Positions 27,539-35,292 of a stretch of 64,000 nt of DNA are shown here, piece after piece; the first letter of the stretch is position 1, and every line of letters starts with the position of its first letter. The stretch is taken from NCBI RefSeq assembly GCF_014873495.1, contig NZ_JADBGF010000001.1, forward strand, positions 6,634,001 to 6,698,000. Direction: 5' to 3'. The notes under the pieces are model-generated. The model saw only the letters and a list, made by a program, of their open reading frames with translations. It searched no databases and was not told where the DNA came from. The position numbers and the translations under genes were made by a program. Source of the DNA: Streptomyces stelliscabiei. GTDB lineage: Bacteria; Actinomycetota; Actinomycetes; Streptomycetales; Streptomycetaceae.

Positions 27539-29776
27539 CTACACCTCTGAGGCCGCCCGGGCGACGATCTCGGCAAGTCTGGGACTTTGTCGGGCCATGG
27601 ACTCCAGCCAGTGGTGCGTCACGAAATCCCGCTGGGTGGTTACGAGTTCTCTGGAGGCCCTCGTCACGAGGGATTCGGCCTCGTGAGAGACGTCCCCAAC
27701 GATCTGCTTGCGGTCCAGGGAAAGGGCCGGGGGCGTGGGGGAGCCGGTCAGGTTGATCACGACTCCGTGCAGGGCGTTCCGGCGCCGAGAGTTGGCGAAC
27801 ACCCCATGGCGGACGGAAGGCTGTACGAGCAGCCCGTCGGCCAGGAGCGCTCCTCCGGATTCGCACCAGACCACTTGGCCCGCAAGCGTGTGGACCACCC
27901 GGCCACGAACGTCGATGACGTCGTGGTGACGCGGTGCCTTCTTTCTGGGCCACAGTTCGTGCGGTTGCCATGATGCGGATCGGTCGCCGTGTCGGGCCGT
28001 GGTCGTGTACTCGGCGATACCGAGGACCTTCTCCAACACGTCAACGCAGGAGGGGGCATTCCGTTCGTCCCTGAGAATGAGGCGTACCCGGGTACCCGGG
28101 ATGGTGCCCTGAGCACGCACCCGGGTGATCCTGGCTGGCTGCCCTGGGCTGGGCACGGTCATCTTCAGCTCTGGGCCGGGAAAACCCTGCGGGTCTATGC
28201 GGCATGTCGTTACGTCGATCTCATCGGCAAGCATGAAGTAACTCATCACGCCGATGCCGAAGCGACTGTTGGGGTACATCTGCACCGGTGGTTCACACGC
28301 TTCCCACTGGGCCTTCTCCTCCCGGAACTCCGGCAGTTCGGGGAATCGCAGCCCGACTCGGGAGAAGGATGTCCTTAGCTCCTCCTCCCCCATGCCGATC
28401 CCGTTGTCGACACAGTCCAGGAAGGCACGGCCCTGCTCGTCAACGCCTTGGGTGAATTCAATCCTCCCCTGCCAGAGATCGCTGAGACCGTTTGTCCGGC
28501 TTAGGTACTCGCGCCGCGCAGAGCGGTACCGGCAGGCATCGAGTGCGTTCTGGTACAGCTCGCGGACCGCCAATCCGCTGTCCTGGTACAGCTGCGTGCC
28601 CATCAGGAGTTCACGGATGCTGTCTTCGGGCAGGGTGAAGCGCCCCAAGGACGCGAGGCGCTTATCGCCCTCCAGTCCTTCGGCATAGGTGCTCGGTCCG
28701 GGGGCGGTCCGATCGGGCTGGCGCACCACATGCAACCTGGCGGTCCCTTTGCGACGCCCCGGGGCGGTGCCGTCTGTCGTGATGTCCGAGGGCGGGGCTG
28801 CAGAGGTGCCGATGAACGCGACACCGTAGAGGTCGCGGTCCTCCAGCGAGGTGCCGGCCGATGAATTTGCGTACTGCACCAACTGCTGAATCGCGGCGTA
28901 CGCATCGGTGCCAGTGGCCGCCATGGCCGCACGGAAGGCAGGACGCGGTCTAGGCGCGGAGCCGGCACCCGCAACCTCGCGCAGTACTTCCTCTGCTTCC
29001 TCGGAACGGGCCAGCGATGCCGCGATGCCGTCGCCGATGCTGGTGAGCCGTCTGCTGAGGGCAAGGTCAGCTCGTGGAGGGACCGGCGATGTGGATCTCT
29101 GGGGCTCGAGCCGCTCCCTTCCCAGGGAGGCCGCCAGAGGCAGGAAGATGTGCTCGCGGACCTCGTCGTAGAACTCCGTGTCCTCCTGGGCGTGGCCGCG
29201 GCCGGATTCTGTGCCCCCGGCCCCCGGAACGGCGTCCTGCCCGGCATCCTCCAGACGGGTCTCCGCGAGGAACGCCTCCTCCGCCCGCCCGCGACCCAGC
29301 CCCGCCGTACGCAGACGCTCTGCTACGACAGTCAGGCGCGCCGCGTCACCATGGCCCCAGCGGGCAGCGCGAAAGAGCCACTCGACCGCCATGAAAGCGG
29401 TGGTCTTTCCTCCCCCCATGGGCGCGCTGATGACCAAGAGCTGGGCATCCTGGGGGGTCTGCCTGTGCTCCCGCAGGTGAACAGCGGTCAGGCGGAAGGC
29501 TGCTCCCGGATGTTCCTGCTCCGAGGCGATTTCGAACCAAAGGCGGGCCGTTGGCAAGTCCTCGCGGCGCAATGCCTTCGTACCGAGGCGGTAGGCGCTG
29601 TTGGCGTCGCGACGCCGATCGCCGTACCCGGAGGCGTGGGTGGCGCCGACAGCCGTTGACGAATTGCCCCAGTCGCCTGACGGGCGGTCCCAGAAGTCGG
29701 TCTGGGACTGGGAGTCGGCCAGCACCTGTGTCCAGCTCGGTGGGAGCTGGGAATCGTTGGGATTCACGTCACTCAC
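27539..29776 (-). CDS. Sel1/TPR-like + HSP90-type (GHKL) ATPase domain protein (745 aa)
   Basis: Residues 55-155 look like Sel1/TPR helices (SAYRLGTKALRREDLPTARLW, then AVEWLFRAARWGHGDAARL). After a variable middle part, residues 395-560 form an HSP90-type ATPase: N-box ELYQNALDAC (406-415), G1 box DNGIGM (457-462) and lid/G2 box SRFGIGVMSYF (504-514). The motifs are intact, so ATP binding is likely. The C-terminal part is unknown. GTG 29776 is preferred because it follows GAAGGG and overlaps the sigma gene by 8 bases; an upstream GTG or ATG within the sigma gene would also be in frame. Co-expression with a sigma factor suggests a sensor/effector of a regulated conflict or stress module. No described system of this exact make-up is known to me. 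Confidence 0.75.
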   Translation of the reverse strand: MSDVNPNDSQLPPSWTQVLADSQSQTDFWDRPSGDWGNSSTAVGATHASGYGDRRRDANSAYRLGTKALRREDLPTARLWFEIASEQEHPGAAFRLTAVHLREHRQTPQDAQLLVISAPMGGGKTTAFMAVEWLFRAARWGHGDAARLTVVAERLRTAGLGRGRAEEAFLAETRLEDAGQDAVPGAGGTESGRGHAQEDTEFYDEVREHIFLPLAASLGRERLEPQRSTSPVPPRADLALSRRLTSIGDGIAASLARSEEAEEVLREVAGAGSAPRPRPAFRAAMAATGTDAYAAIQQLVQYANSSAGTSLEDRDLYGVAFIGTSAAPPSDITTDGTAPGRRKGTARLHVVRQPDRTAPGPSTYAEGLEGDKRLASLGRFTLPEDSIRELLMGTQLYQDSGLAVRELYQNALDACRYRSARREYLSRTNGLSDLWQGRIEFTQGVDEQGRAFLDCVDNGIGMGEEELRTSFSRVGLRFPELPEFREEKAQWEACEPPVQMYPNSRFGIGVMSYFMLADEIDVTTCRIDPQGFPGPELKMTVPSPGQPARITRVRAQGTIPGTRVRLILRDERNAPSCVDVLEKVLGIAEYTTTARHGDRSASWQPHELWPRKKAPRHHDVIDVRGRVVHTLAGQVVWCESGGALLADGLLVQPSVRHGVFANSRRRNALHGVVINLTGSPTPPALSLDRKQIVGDVSHEAESLVTRASRELVTTQRDFVTHHWLESMARQSPRLAEIVARAASEV

Positions 29777-30293
29777 TACTTGACCCTTCGCCGAGCCCGA
29801 CATGCCGTCTCACTTCTCGCAGGGCCCGGTGTCTCTGCACACTCACCTGGTTCTTCGACACACCCAGATGTGAAGCGATTTCATCGTCCTCACGACCGTC
29901 GCGCTGCATCATGAGCACTTGGCGGCCCTGCGCGGAGCGGACTGTGGCGATCGCCGGGTCGATCTCCTCACGCCACAGCAGCAAGGTGTCGTCCTCCGGA
30001 GTGGCGGCATCACCGAGCACCTCCAACGGGACCTCCCGCCCGCGGCGCCGTAGAAGGTCCTTCGCCAGATTCCGGGCGATCGTCCAGATATACGGCAGCG
30101 GCTCTCTGTTGGGGTCGAAGCGCTCGTCCCGCAGGGCTCGGATCCATGCCTCGTGAGCGATGTCCCCAGCCAGGTCCATCAGACCAGCCTTTCGTAATCT
30201 GGCGATGATCAGGGTGTTGTGCTCCCTATACGCTTTGTGCAGGACCCGCTCTCGGTGGGCCTTCGGATCAGGGCGGTCCTCAGGGCTGCTCAC
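29769..30293 (-). CDS. ECF-type RNA polymerase sigma factor (174 aa)
   Basis: Region 2 is visible as LAGDIAHEAWIRALRD...LPYIWTIARNLAKDLLRRRGR (residues 41-86), covering core binding and -10 recognition. Region 4 is DGREDDEIASHLGVSKNQVSVQRHRALREVR (residues 132-162), with the helix-turn-helix for -35 contact. Size is right for an ECF factor. GTG 30293 is chosen because it overlaps the preceding stop as GTGA; an in-frame ATG at 30347 would add 18 residues. No anti-sigma factor with a zinc motif lies nearby, so the upstream small protein or downstream ATPase may control it. Confidence 0.85.
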   Translation of the reverse strand: MSSPEDRPDPKAHRERVLHKAYREHNTLIIARLRKAGLMDLAGDIAHEAWIRALRDERFDPNREPLPYIWTIARNLAKDLLRRRGREVPLEVLGDAATPEDDTLLLWREEIDPAIATVRSAQGRQVLMMQRDGREDDEIASHLGVSKNQVSVQRHRALREVRRHVGLGEGSSSE

Positions 30294-30565
30294 CACGGGC
30301 GGATTTTCCCCTGCCTTGGAGGCGCGGACTGCGGCGGCACCTTCCATGCCGTCAGAGTGCTTCCATCACCCGACTGGTAGCGCACAACCGCGCCGTCGGG
30401 CACGTGCTGCAGGACCATGGCGATCACGGAAGGGTCGCATCCGGCTCGCGCGTCGGGAGCCCCCGGATCTCTGCCGGAGAGCCGCTGCACCCATAGACGG
30501 CGTACGACAGTGCCCAGCGCCGCCACCAAGGCGGTGCCGGACGTGACGTAGTCGGCAAACTCCAT
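30290..30565 (-). CDS. Small protein encoded upstream of the sigma factor (91 aa)
   Basis: ATG 30565 starts a 91-residue product: MEFADYVTSGTALVAALGTVV is a mildly hydrophobic N-terminal segment that may lie at or in the membrane, followed by a basic stretch and a short C-terminal domain (SVIAMVLQHVPDGAVVRYQ...TAWKVPP). No family is recognised. It is the first gene of a three-gene coupled operon and ends with a 4-base overlap with the sigma gene. A membrane-proximal regulator of the sigma factor is one possibility. The frame is open further upstream to 30613, but that start is poor. Confidence 0.6.
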   Translation of the reverse strand: MEFADYVTSGTALVAALGTVVRRLWVQRLSGRDPGAPDARAGCDPSVIAMVLQHVPDGAVVRYQSGDGSTLTAWKVPPQSAPPRQGKIRPW

Positions 30566-30676
30566 AAGAGTCACAGGATGCTTCCCTCGGATCGAAGCCC
30601 ATGGGGCGCACATGCGCCCTCACATCCCATACGCGGCAGAGGGGTCTTGCCTTAACAGCCTTCTTCGAGATCTTTT

Positions 30677-30725
30677 CCGATTCTGCTGCCAGCCCGCGTT
30701 CAACGCGGGCTGGCAGCAGAATCGG
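30677..30725. repeat. Perfect 49-bp palindrome (24-bp arms, 1-base centre)
   Basis: Bases 30677-30700 are the exact reverse complement of 30702-30725, with a single C between. Stability in RNA would be very high. It lies in a 344-base gap between the VUT gene's end and the small-protein gene's start, both minus strand. It lacks a T-run on either side. It could be a terminator of the transporter transcript, a protein-binding dyad or a trace of a mobile element. The rest of the gap shows nothing coding. Confidence 0.85.
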
Positions 30726-30909
30726 CGATGGGGGCGGACAGCGTGCGGGCCGACGCTCGCCCGCACGGTCCGCCAACGACGGGACCGCGAGGGAGTCCCC
30801 CCACACACAACGTCTCGGTGAACTGTCGCCAGGCGGACGGACGGCACGGGGACGGGGAGCCGGTGAAGGTGCACCACTCCTCAGCCGGTGCACCGGATGC
30901 GCAACGGGC

Positions 30910-31425
30910 TCAGGCGGTCGCTTGCTTCCGTCGGCGAAGTAGAGCCAGGACGGCGACTGCTGTAAGGGTCATCCACGCTTTGCCGAGGATCTGTCCTGGC
31001 AGGTACTCGAACGAGCCGAAGGCCAGCTTAAGGAACAGGAGGCTGTCCGAGAGCAGGCCGATCGCGTTGGAGGCGAGCATCGCGATCAACAGGCCACGCT
31101 GCCGCAGAGGTTCGTAGACGGCGAAGTCCATGGTTTCAGCGACCCCGAAGGCGGCTGCCGAAGCAACGGCGAGCGCCGGATCGGCGAGGAAGTACGAAAG
31201 GATGGTGCCGACGGCTATGGCCGCGAGGACGGCTACGCGGCCGGTTGATTCTCGGGCGAGGTCGCGAAGGACGAGTGCGAGGCCGACCAGGTATACCCCG
31301 GCTGGGGCGGCGTAGCCGAAGCCGACGGGGACGGCTCCGAAGTGGGTGACGGCGAGGTTGGCCGCGGGGATGGTGGCGACGTAGGCGACGAGGGTCGTGA
31401 TACCGGCTGGTGCGGGGACGTTCAC
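30910..31425 (-). CDS. VUT-family transporter, queuosine-precursor transporter-like (171 aa)
   Basis: Small integral membrane protein of the VUT (YhhQ/COG1738) family, in which E. coli YhhQ imports preQ0/preQ1. The N-terminus VAYVATIPAANLAVTHFG and the VPVGFGYAAPAGVYLVGLALVLRD segment are typical of actinobacterial VUT proteins. Five hydrophobic segments follow in total, with a basic tail (LLRRRKQATA). GTG 31425 is chosen because the family sequence begins there; the open frame further upstream is not membrane-like. It is divergent from the dpd restriction operon. A role in supplying or exporting a 7-deazaguanine base for the nearby DNA modification is inferred from family and place. Confidence 0.75.
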   Translation of the reverse strand: MNVPAPAGITTLVAYVATIPAANLAVTHFGAVPVGFGYAAPAGVYLVGLALVLRDLARESTGRVAVLAAIAVGTILSYFLADPALAVASAAAFGVAETMDFAVYEPLRQRGLLIAMLASNAIGLLSDSLLFLKLAFGSFEYLPGQILGKAWMTLTAVAVLALLRRRKQATA

Positions 31426-31980
31426 AGTCTTCTTTTCTGTCTCGGTGAAGTGGTCGATGCGCCGATGCCACGCCGGGGACGGACGGCGGGGTGAGCGCGC
31501 AGACAGTACAACCCACGCCACTGACACCAGTGCCGAGTCCAGACGTCGAGACTCTGGCCGAGATTGAGTGCACTGCCGGAGGCATATGCATCTTCCGGTG
31601 TCGCGAGGCTAGTGCGCCGAGAAGCAGCAAGGGGAGCCACCTTGCGTGAACTGGGCCAGGTCATATAGCCATCAACTCTGCGCGACAGCGCAGGCCGGCG
31701 TTGACGTGCACACTTCATGCTTGGTGCATGCAACCTCAGCGCAAGGCTCCGTTTCGGACGTATTTTGTGGCGCGTTGCACCTCGCGATGCCGACCTGAAT
31801 GACCATTTACTGACGATTTGCGTTACTTGTCGCGTCGACCTTGCGTCACCGGCAGCGCAATTGCACCCCCCTTTCGAATGTGTATACGAATTTTCGCATT
31901 ACTCCGTCAACCGCGTTGTCAGTGGCTGCCCCTAAGCTCATGTCAGTCGTTAAACCAGCAGGTGGGGGGCGAGTAGAAAG
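31426..31980. promoter_or_regulatory. Divergent regulatory region between VUT and dpdE
   Basis: About 555 bases without a credible gene separate two divergent genes. The right 250 bases are markedly richer in A+T than the flanks (stretches such as TGTATACGAATTTTCGCATTA at 31881-31901). It ends with GGTGGGGGGCGAG (31960-31972), a strong ribosome site for dpdE. It must hold the promoter for the eight-gene operon and that for the VUT gene. I cannot fix -35/-10 boxes with confidence. Confidence 0.5.
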
Positions 31981-34900
31981 ATGCCTTCGGGCTTCGCAGT
32001 CGGGCACCTTGTCGAGTTCAAAGGGGCGCCTGGAATCGGCCGTGTAGGAGCGGTCAACGGTGACACTCTCCGCATCGACTTCTTCGAGTCTGTCGCCGAG
32101 CCGGAAGTCGAGTCACGCACGGTGCCAGCAACTGCATGCCGGCACGCCGTACTCCAGCGGGAGACTCGCGTCTTCTGGCGCAATCCGAACACGGGCGCCT
32201 GGCTGGCCGGACGCGTCCAAATGGCTCAACGCCCCATGTACTTCGTACACTTCCCCAATACAGAAGCCGATCTTCCAGTGCCGGAGGCCGAGCTTCGCGT
32301 CCGGTGGGACAAGCCCGTGCGCGACCCTCTCCAGGTGCTGGTCTCCGGTGGCAATGAGTCCGGTTACTTCCACAACACGCGGCTCCCCCTGCTTCACAAC
32401 CTCGTCGGTCAACGCGCAGCCAGCGCGAGCACTCCCGCCCTACTGTCGTCCGCGGTGGAGATCTACCCCCACCAGATCCATGCCGCACTGACCGTGTTGT
32501 CCGACCCTGTTCAGCGGTACCTTCTCGCCGATGAGGTCGGACTTGGCAAGACCATCCAAGCTGGCTACGTCATCCGGCAGACCTTGATCGACAACCCGCG
32601 CGCCCGGGTGACCGTACTTACTCCCGAGGTCTTGCGGCGCCAGTGGCGAAGCGAAATGTGCGAGAAGTTCTTCATCGACGACTTCGTAGACGCCCGCGTA
32701 CGGTTCACATCCCACGAGACGCCGGAAAAGTGGGCCCAATACCACGACAGTGAACTCGTCGTGGTAGACGAGGCCCACGACTTGGTTCATGACGTGGACA
32801 ACGACGACCCGAGATACCGCGAACTGTGCGCGCTGGCCCACACCGCGCCCAAGCTCCTACTCCTGTCCGCCACTCCAGTCACGGCAGGCCCGACAGCCCA
32901 TCTCGCGCTTCTGCATCTGCTCGACCCTGCCCTGTACGGCTGGGAGAACCGGGACGCGTTCGAGCGCCGTCACGCACTGCGCGAGATACTCGCGGACCGC
33001 GTCTCCGGGCTCGATGACAAGCTGCCTCCTCTCCTGCCATCCACGATCGACCGCATCAGGGACGTCATCCCCGAGGACCCGCTCTTCGAGGCCTTGGCAC
33101 CCCAAGTACTCGATCTCCTCGACGAATACGACGAACTCGCCGACGACGCGGACGCTCCCGAACTCGCCCTGCGCGTGGAAGCGCTCCGCGCTCACATCAG
33201 CGAGACATATCGACTGGACCGCCGGGTAATTCGGCATCGCCGAGCTCGCATTCTTCGCGACGACGAAGAATCCGACCTGCTCCCCTACGTAGTCCGCGGT
33301 CGGGTTCGCCCCCAAGTCCTCGGCGAGGGATCGCTGCACTCCTTGGCCTCGGAGACCCTCCGCACCTGGCGGCGGTACACGTGGGATCACCTCCTCGATG
33401 AGAGCCTCGATGACCGGCAGACCGAGTACGGTCTCCTCCTCGGCATCCTCACCTCGCGACTCGGTGGCCCTTCAACGGACTTCCTTGACGCGATGCGGTG
33501 GCGTGTACGCCGAGACACACAGGCGGCAACTCGCGCTGGCCTCACGGATCAGGAGCGTGAACTGCTTGTAGGCGCGCCTCAGTTCGCGCACGAGGTCGCG
33601 CTCGTGGAGCGGCTCGAAGCAATGCTTGACCAGGGTGGTCTGAAGGACGAGATGGACGAACTCGTTCACGCGCTGCTGCCTCTGATCTCGAAGGCCGCCA
33701 GAACCGTGATCTTCGCGGGACCCGGCTCACTCGCGTCGGAGCTCACGGCAGAATTGAGCCGTCGCCTTCCCGGCACCTCTATCGCCGAGCACACTCGGCG
33801 TGCCGGCTCTGAGGCATCGAACCAGGCCGTAGACGCGTGGCGGGCGCAACGTAGGAAGAACACTCGGGCCACGAGGAGCACGGAGAATCCGCCCCGCATT
33901 CTCGTCGTGGACGACTCAGCCGACGACGGTCTGAACCTGCAGAGCGCGGACACGGCAGTGCACTTGCGCCTTCCCTGGTCGCCGAATCGTCTTGAGCAGC
34001 GTCTCGGCCGCATCGACCGATACCCCGACTTCGAGGCGACCGGACACGATCCTGCCGACCAGTTTGTCCTTGCCGACACCGAGGAGTTCAACGGCGCCTG
34101 GCTGACCCTGCTGCAGGACGGCTATCAAATTTTCACCGAGTCTGTGTCCACCTTGCAGGACCCCATCGCAGTGAACCTCTCTGGTGTGTGGTCCAAAGCA
34201 CTCGTGCAGGGACCAGAAGGGCTGGCGAACTCCACACAGGAGATCTCGGCCCAACTCGGAGCTGCTCGGGCCGCCATCGCGAAATTCGACAGGCTCGAAT
34301 CCGTCCACGAGTCCTCTGCTTACGAGACGGATATCGCCGCTACCCTCGGTAAGTTCGAGCAACCGTGGCGCAAGACGCAAGACGCTCTCCTGATGTATGC
34401 GGGCGACGAAGCCTCCGGCATCAAGCTGCGCCACTGGACCCGCATCGAACGCGGCTGCGAGCGCCACAAGTTCAACCTCGCTTCGCAGCCCCTGGTCTCG
34501 CCACACCTCTACCAGGCGTTGAAAGCCAAGGTGCCCTCTGAAGCCGCCGAAGCAGCGTTCATGAGGGCCGCTGCGCTCCGCGCCCCAGGCACGCGCTTGT
34601 ACCGCATCGGCAATCCTCTGGTCGACATGCTGGCGTCGGTGATCTACACCGACGACCGCGGTCAGGCCACTGCCTTCTGGCGACTTGATCCACTCCACCG
34701 GGGAGAACTGGAGCCGTACTTCGGCTTCGACCTCGTGGTGGAAGCCGACATCACAAGCGCCCTGGCGCTGGTCGGCAACGAGCAGAAGGCACGCCCCGCG
34801 CTGCAGCGGCAGGCAGATCGGATCCTCCCACCCTTCACGCTCAAGGTGTGGGTTCCCGCAGGCAGCACGAAAGCGGTCACCGACGAACAGACGCTCAGGT

Positions 34901-35292
34901 GGCTTGAAAAGCCGTACGACAACAGCAAGGACCACAACTACAACTCCAAGCTGATCCGTGAACTGATCGATCTCTTTGGTGGCTGGAACTACTACGAGAA
35001 AGCAGCAAGGTCGGCCAACGGAGTCGCCCTTGATGAACTTGAGCGAGTGACGGACCTTGCAGCCCACTGCGCCCGCGCGCAGCAGTCGGCTCGTCGTCGT
35101 CTCGCCGTGGCCAAGGCCCAAGCCCAGTCTCGTCAGGCGGCCGGACACCTCCTGGGAGACACCGAGAGCTACCTGTTGGACGTGTCCGTCGCGGATGCCC
35201 TCGTCGAAGGGCTGACGCGGCCGAACGTGAGGCTCGTCGCGGCCACGTGCATCGTAAAGAGCGGCTACAGGAGAGTCCGGCATGACTCGTGA
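31981..35292 (+). CDS. dpdE: DpdE, SNF2-type helicase/ATPase of the Dpd restriction module (1103 aa)
   Basis: The N-terminal region (1-150) is a small-barrel-like domain, then the SNF2 core: Walker A DEVGLGKT (184-191), DEAH box (263-266), LLLSATPV, and in the second lobe RLGRIDRY. The size and order match DpdE of 7-deazaguanine DNA modification islands. It is the first gene of an eight-gene operon and overlaps dpdF by 11 bases. In Salmonella, dpdD-dpdK are needed for restriction of unmodified DNA but not for making the base. ATP-driven scanning of DNA is inferred from family. Confidence 0.9.
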   Translation: MPSGFAVGHLVEFKGAPGIGRVGAVNGDTLRIDFFESVAEPEVESRTVPATACRHAVLQRETRVFWRNPNTGAWLAGRVQMAQRPMYFVHFPNTEADLPVPEAELRVRWDKPVRDPLQVLVSGGNESGYFHNTRLPLLHNLVGQRAASASTPALLSSAVEIYPHQIHAALTVLSDPVQRYLLADEVGLGKTIQAGYVIRQTLIDNPRARVTVLTPEVLRRQWRSEMCEKFFIDDFVDARVRFTSHETPEKWAQYHDSELVVVDEAHDLVHDVDNDDPRYRELCALAHTAPKLLLLSATPVTAGPTAHLALLHLLDPALYGWENRDAFERRHALREILADRVSGLDDKLPPLLPSTIDRIRDVIPEDPLFEALAPQVLDLLDEYDELADDADAPELALRVEALRAHISETYRLDRRVIRHRRARILRDDEESDLLPYVVRGRVRPQVLGEGSLHSLASETLRTWRRYTWDHLLDESLDDRQTEYGLLLGILTSRLGGPSTDFLDAMRWRVRRDTQAATRAGLTDQERELLVGAPQFAHEVALVERLEAMLDQGGLKDEMDELVHALLPLISKAARTVIFAGPGSLASELTAELSRRLPGTSIAEHTRRAGSEASNQAVDAWRAQRRKNTRATRSTENPPRILVVDDSADDGLNLQSADTAVHLRLPWSPNRLEQRLGRIDRYPDFEATGHDPADQFVLADTEEFNGAWLTLLQDGYQIFTESVSTLQDPIAVNLSGVWSKALVQGPEGLANSTQEISAQLGAARAAIAKFDRLESVHESSAYETDIAATLGKFEQPWRKTQDALLMYAGDEASGIKLRHWTRIERGCERHKFNLASQPLVSPHLYQALKAKVPSEAAEAAFMRAAALRAPGTRLYRIGNPLVDMLASVIYTDDRGQATAFWRLDPLHRGELEPYFGFDLVVEADITSALALVGNEQKARPALQRQADRILPPFTLKVWVPAGSTKAVTDEQTLRWLEKPYDNSKDHNYNSKLIRELIDLFGGWNYYEKAARSANGVALDELERVTDLAAHCARAQQSARRRLAVAKAQAQSRQAAGHLLGDTESYLLDVSVADALVEGLTRPNVRLVAATCIVKSGYRRVRHDS

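Noticed and set aside
27539..29776. Cas3-like Walker A (APMGGGKT) near the CRISPR-like array
   Set aside because: The match to [AG]x4GK[ST] is followed directly by a Sel1/TPR-type helix and none of the other Cas3 helicase or HD motifs exist. Probably a chance match.
31426..31980. preQ1 riboswitch upstream of the VUT or dpdE genes
   Set aside because: I found no short stem followed by the A-rich tail and pairing ribosome site on either strand.
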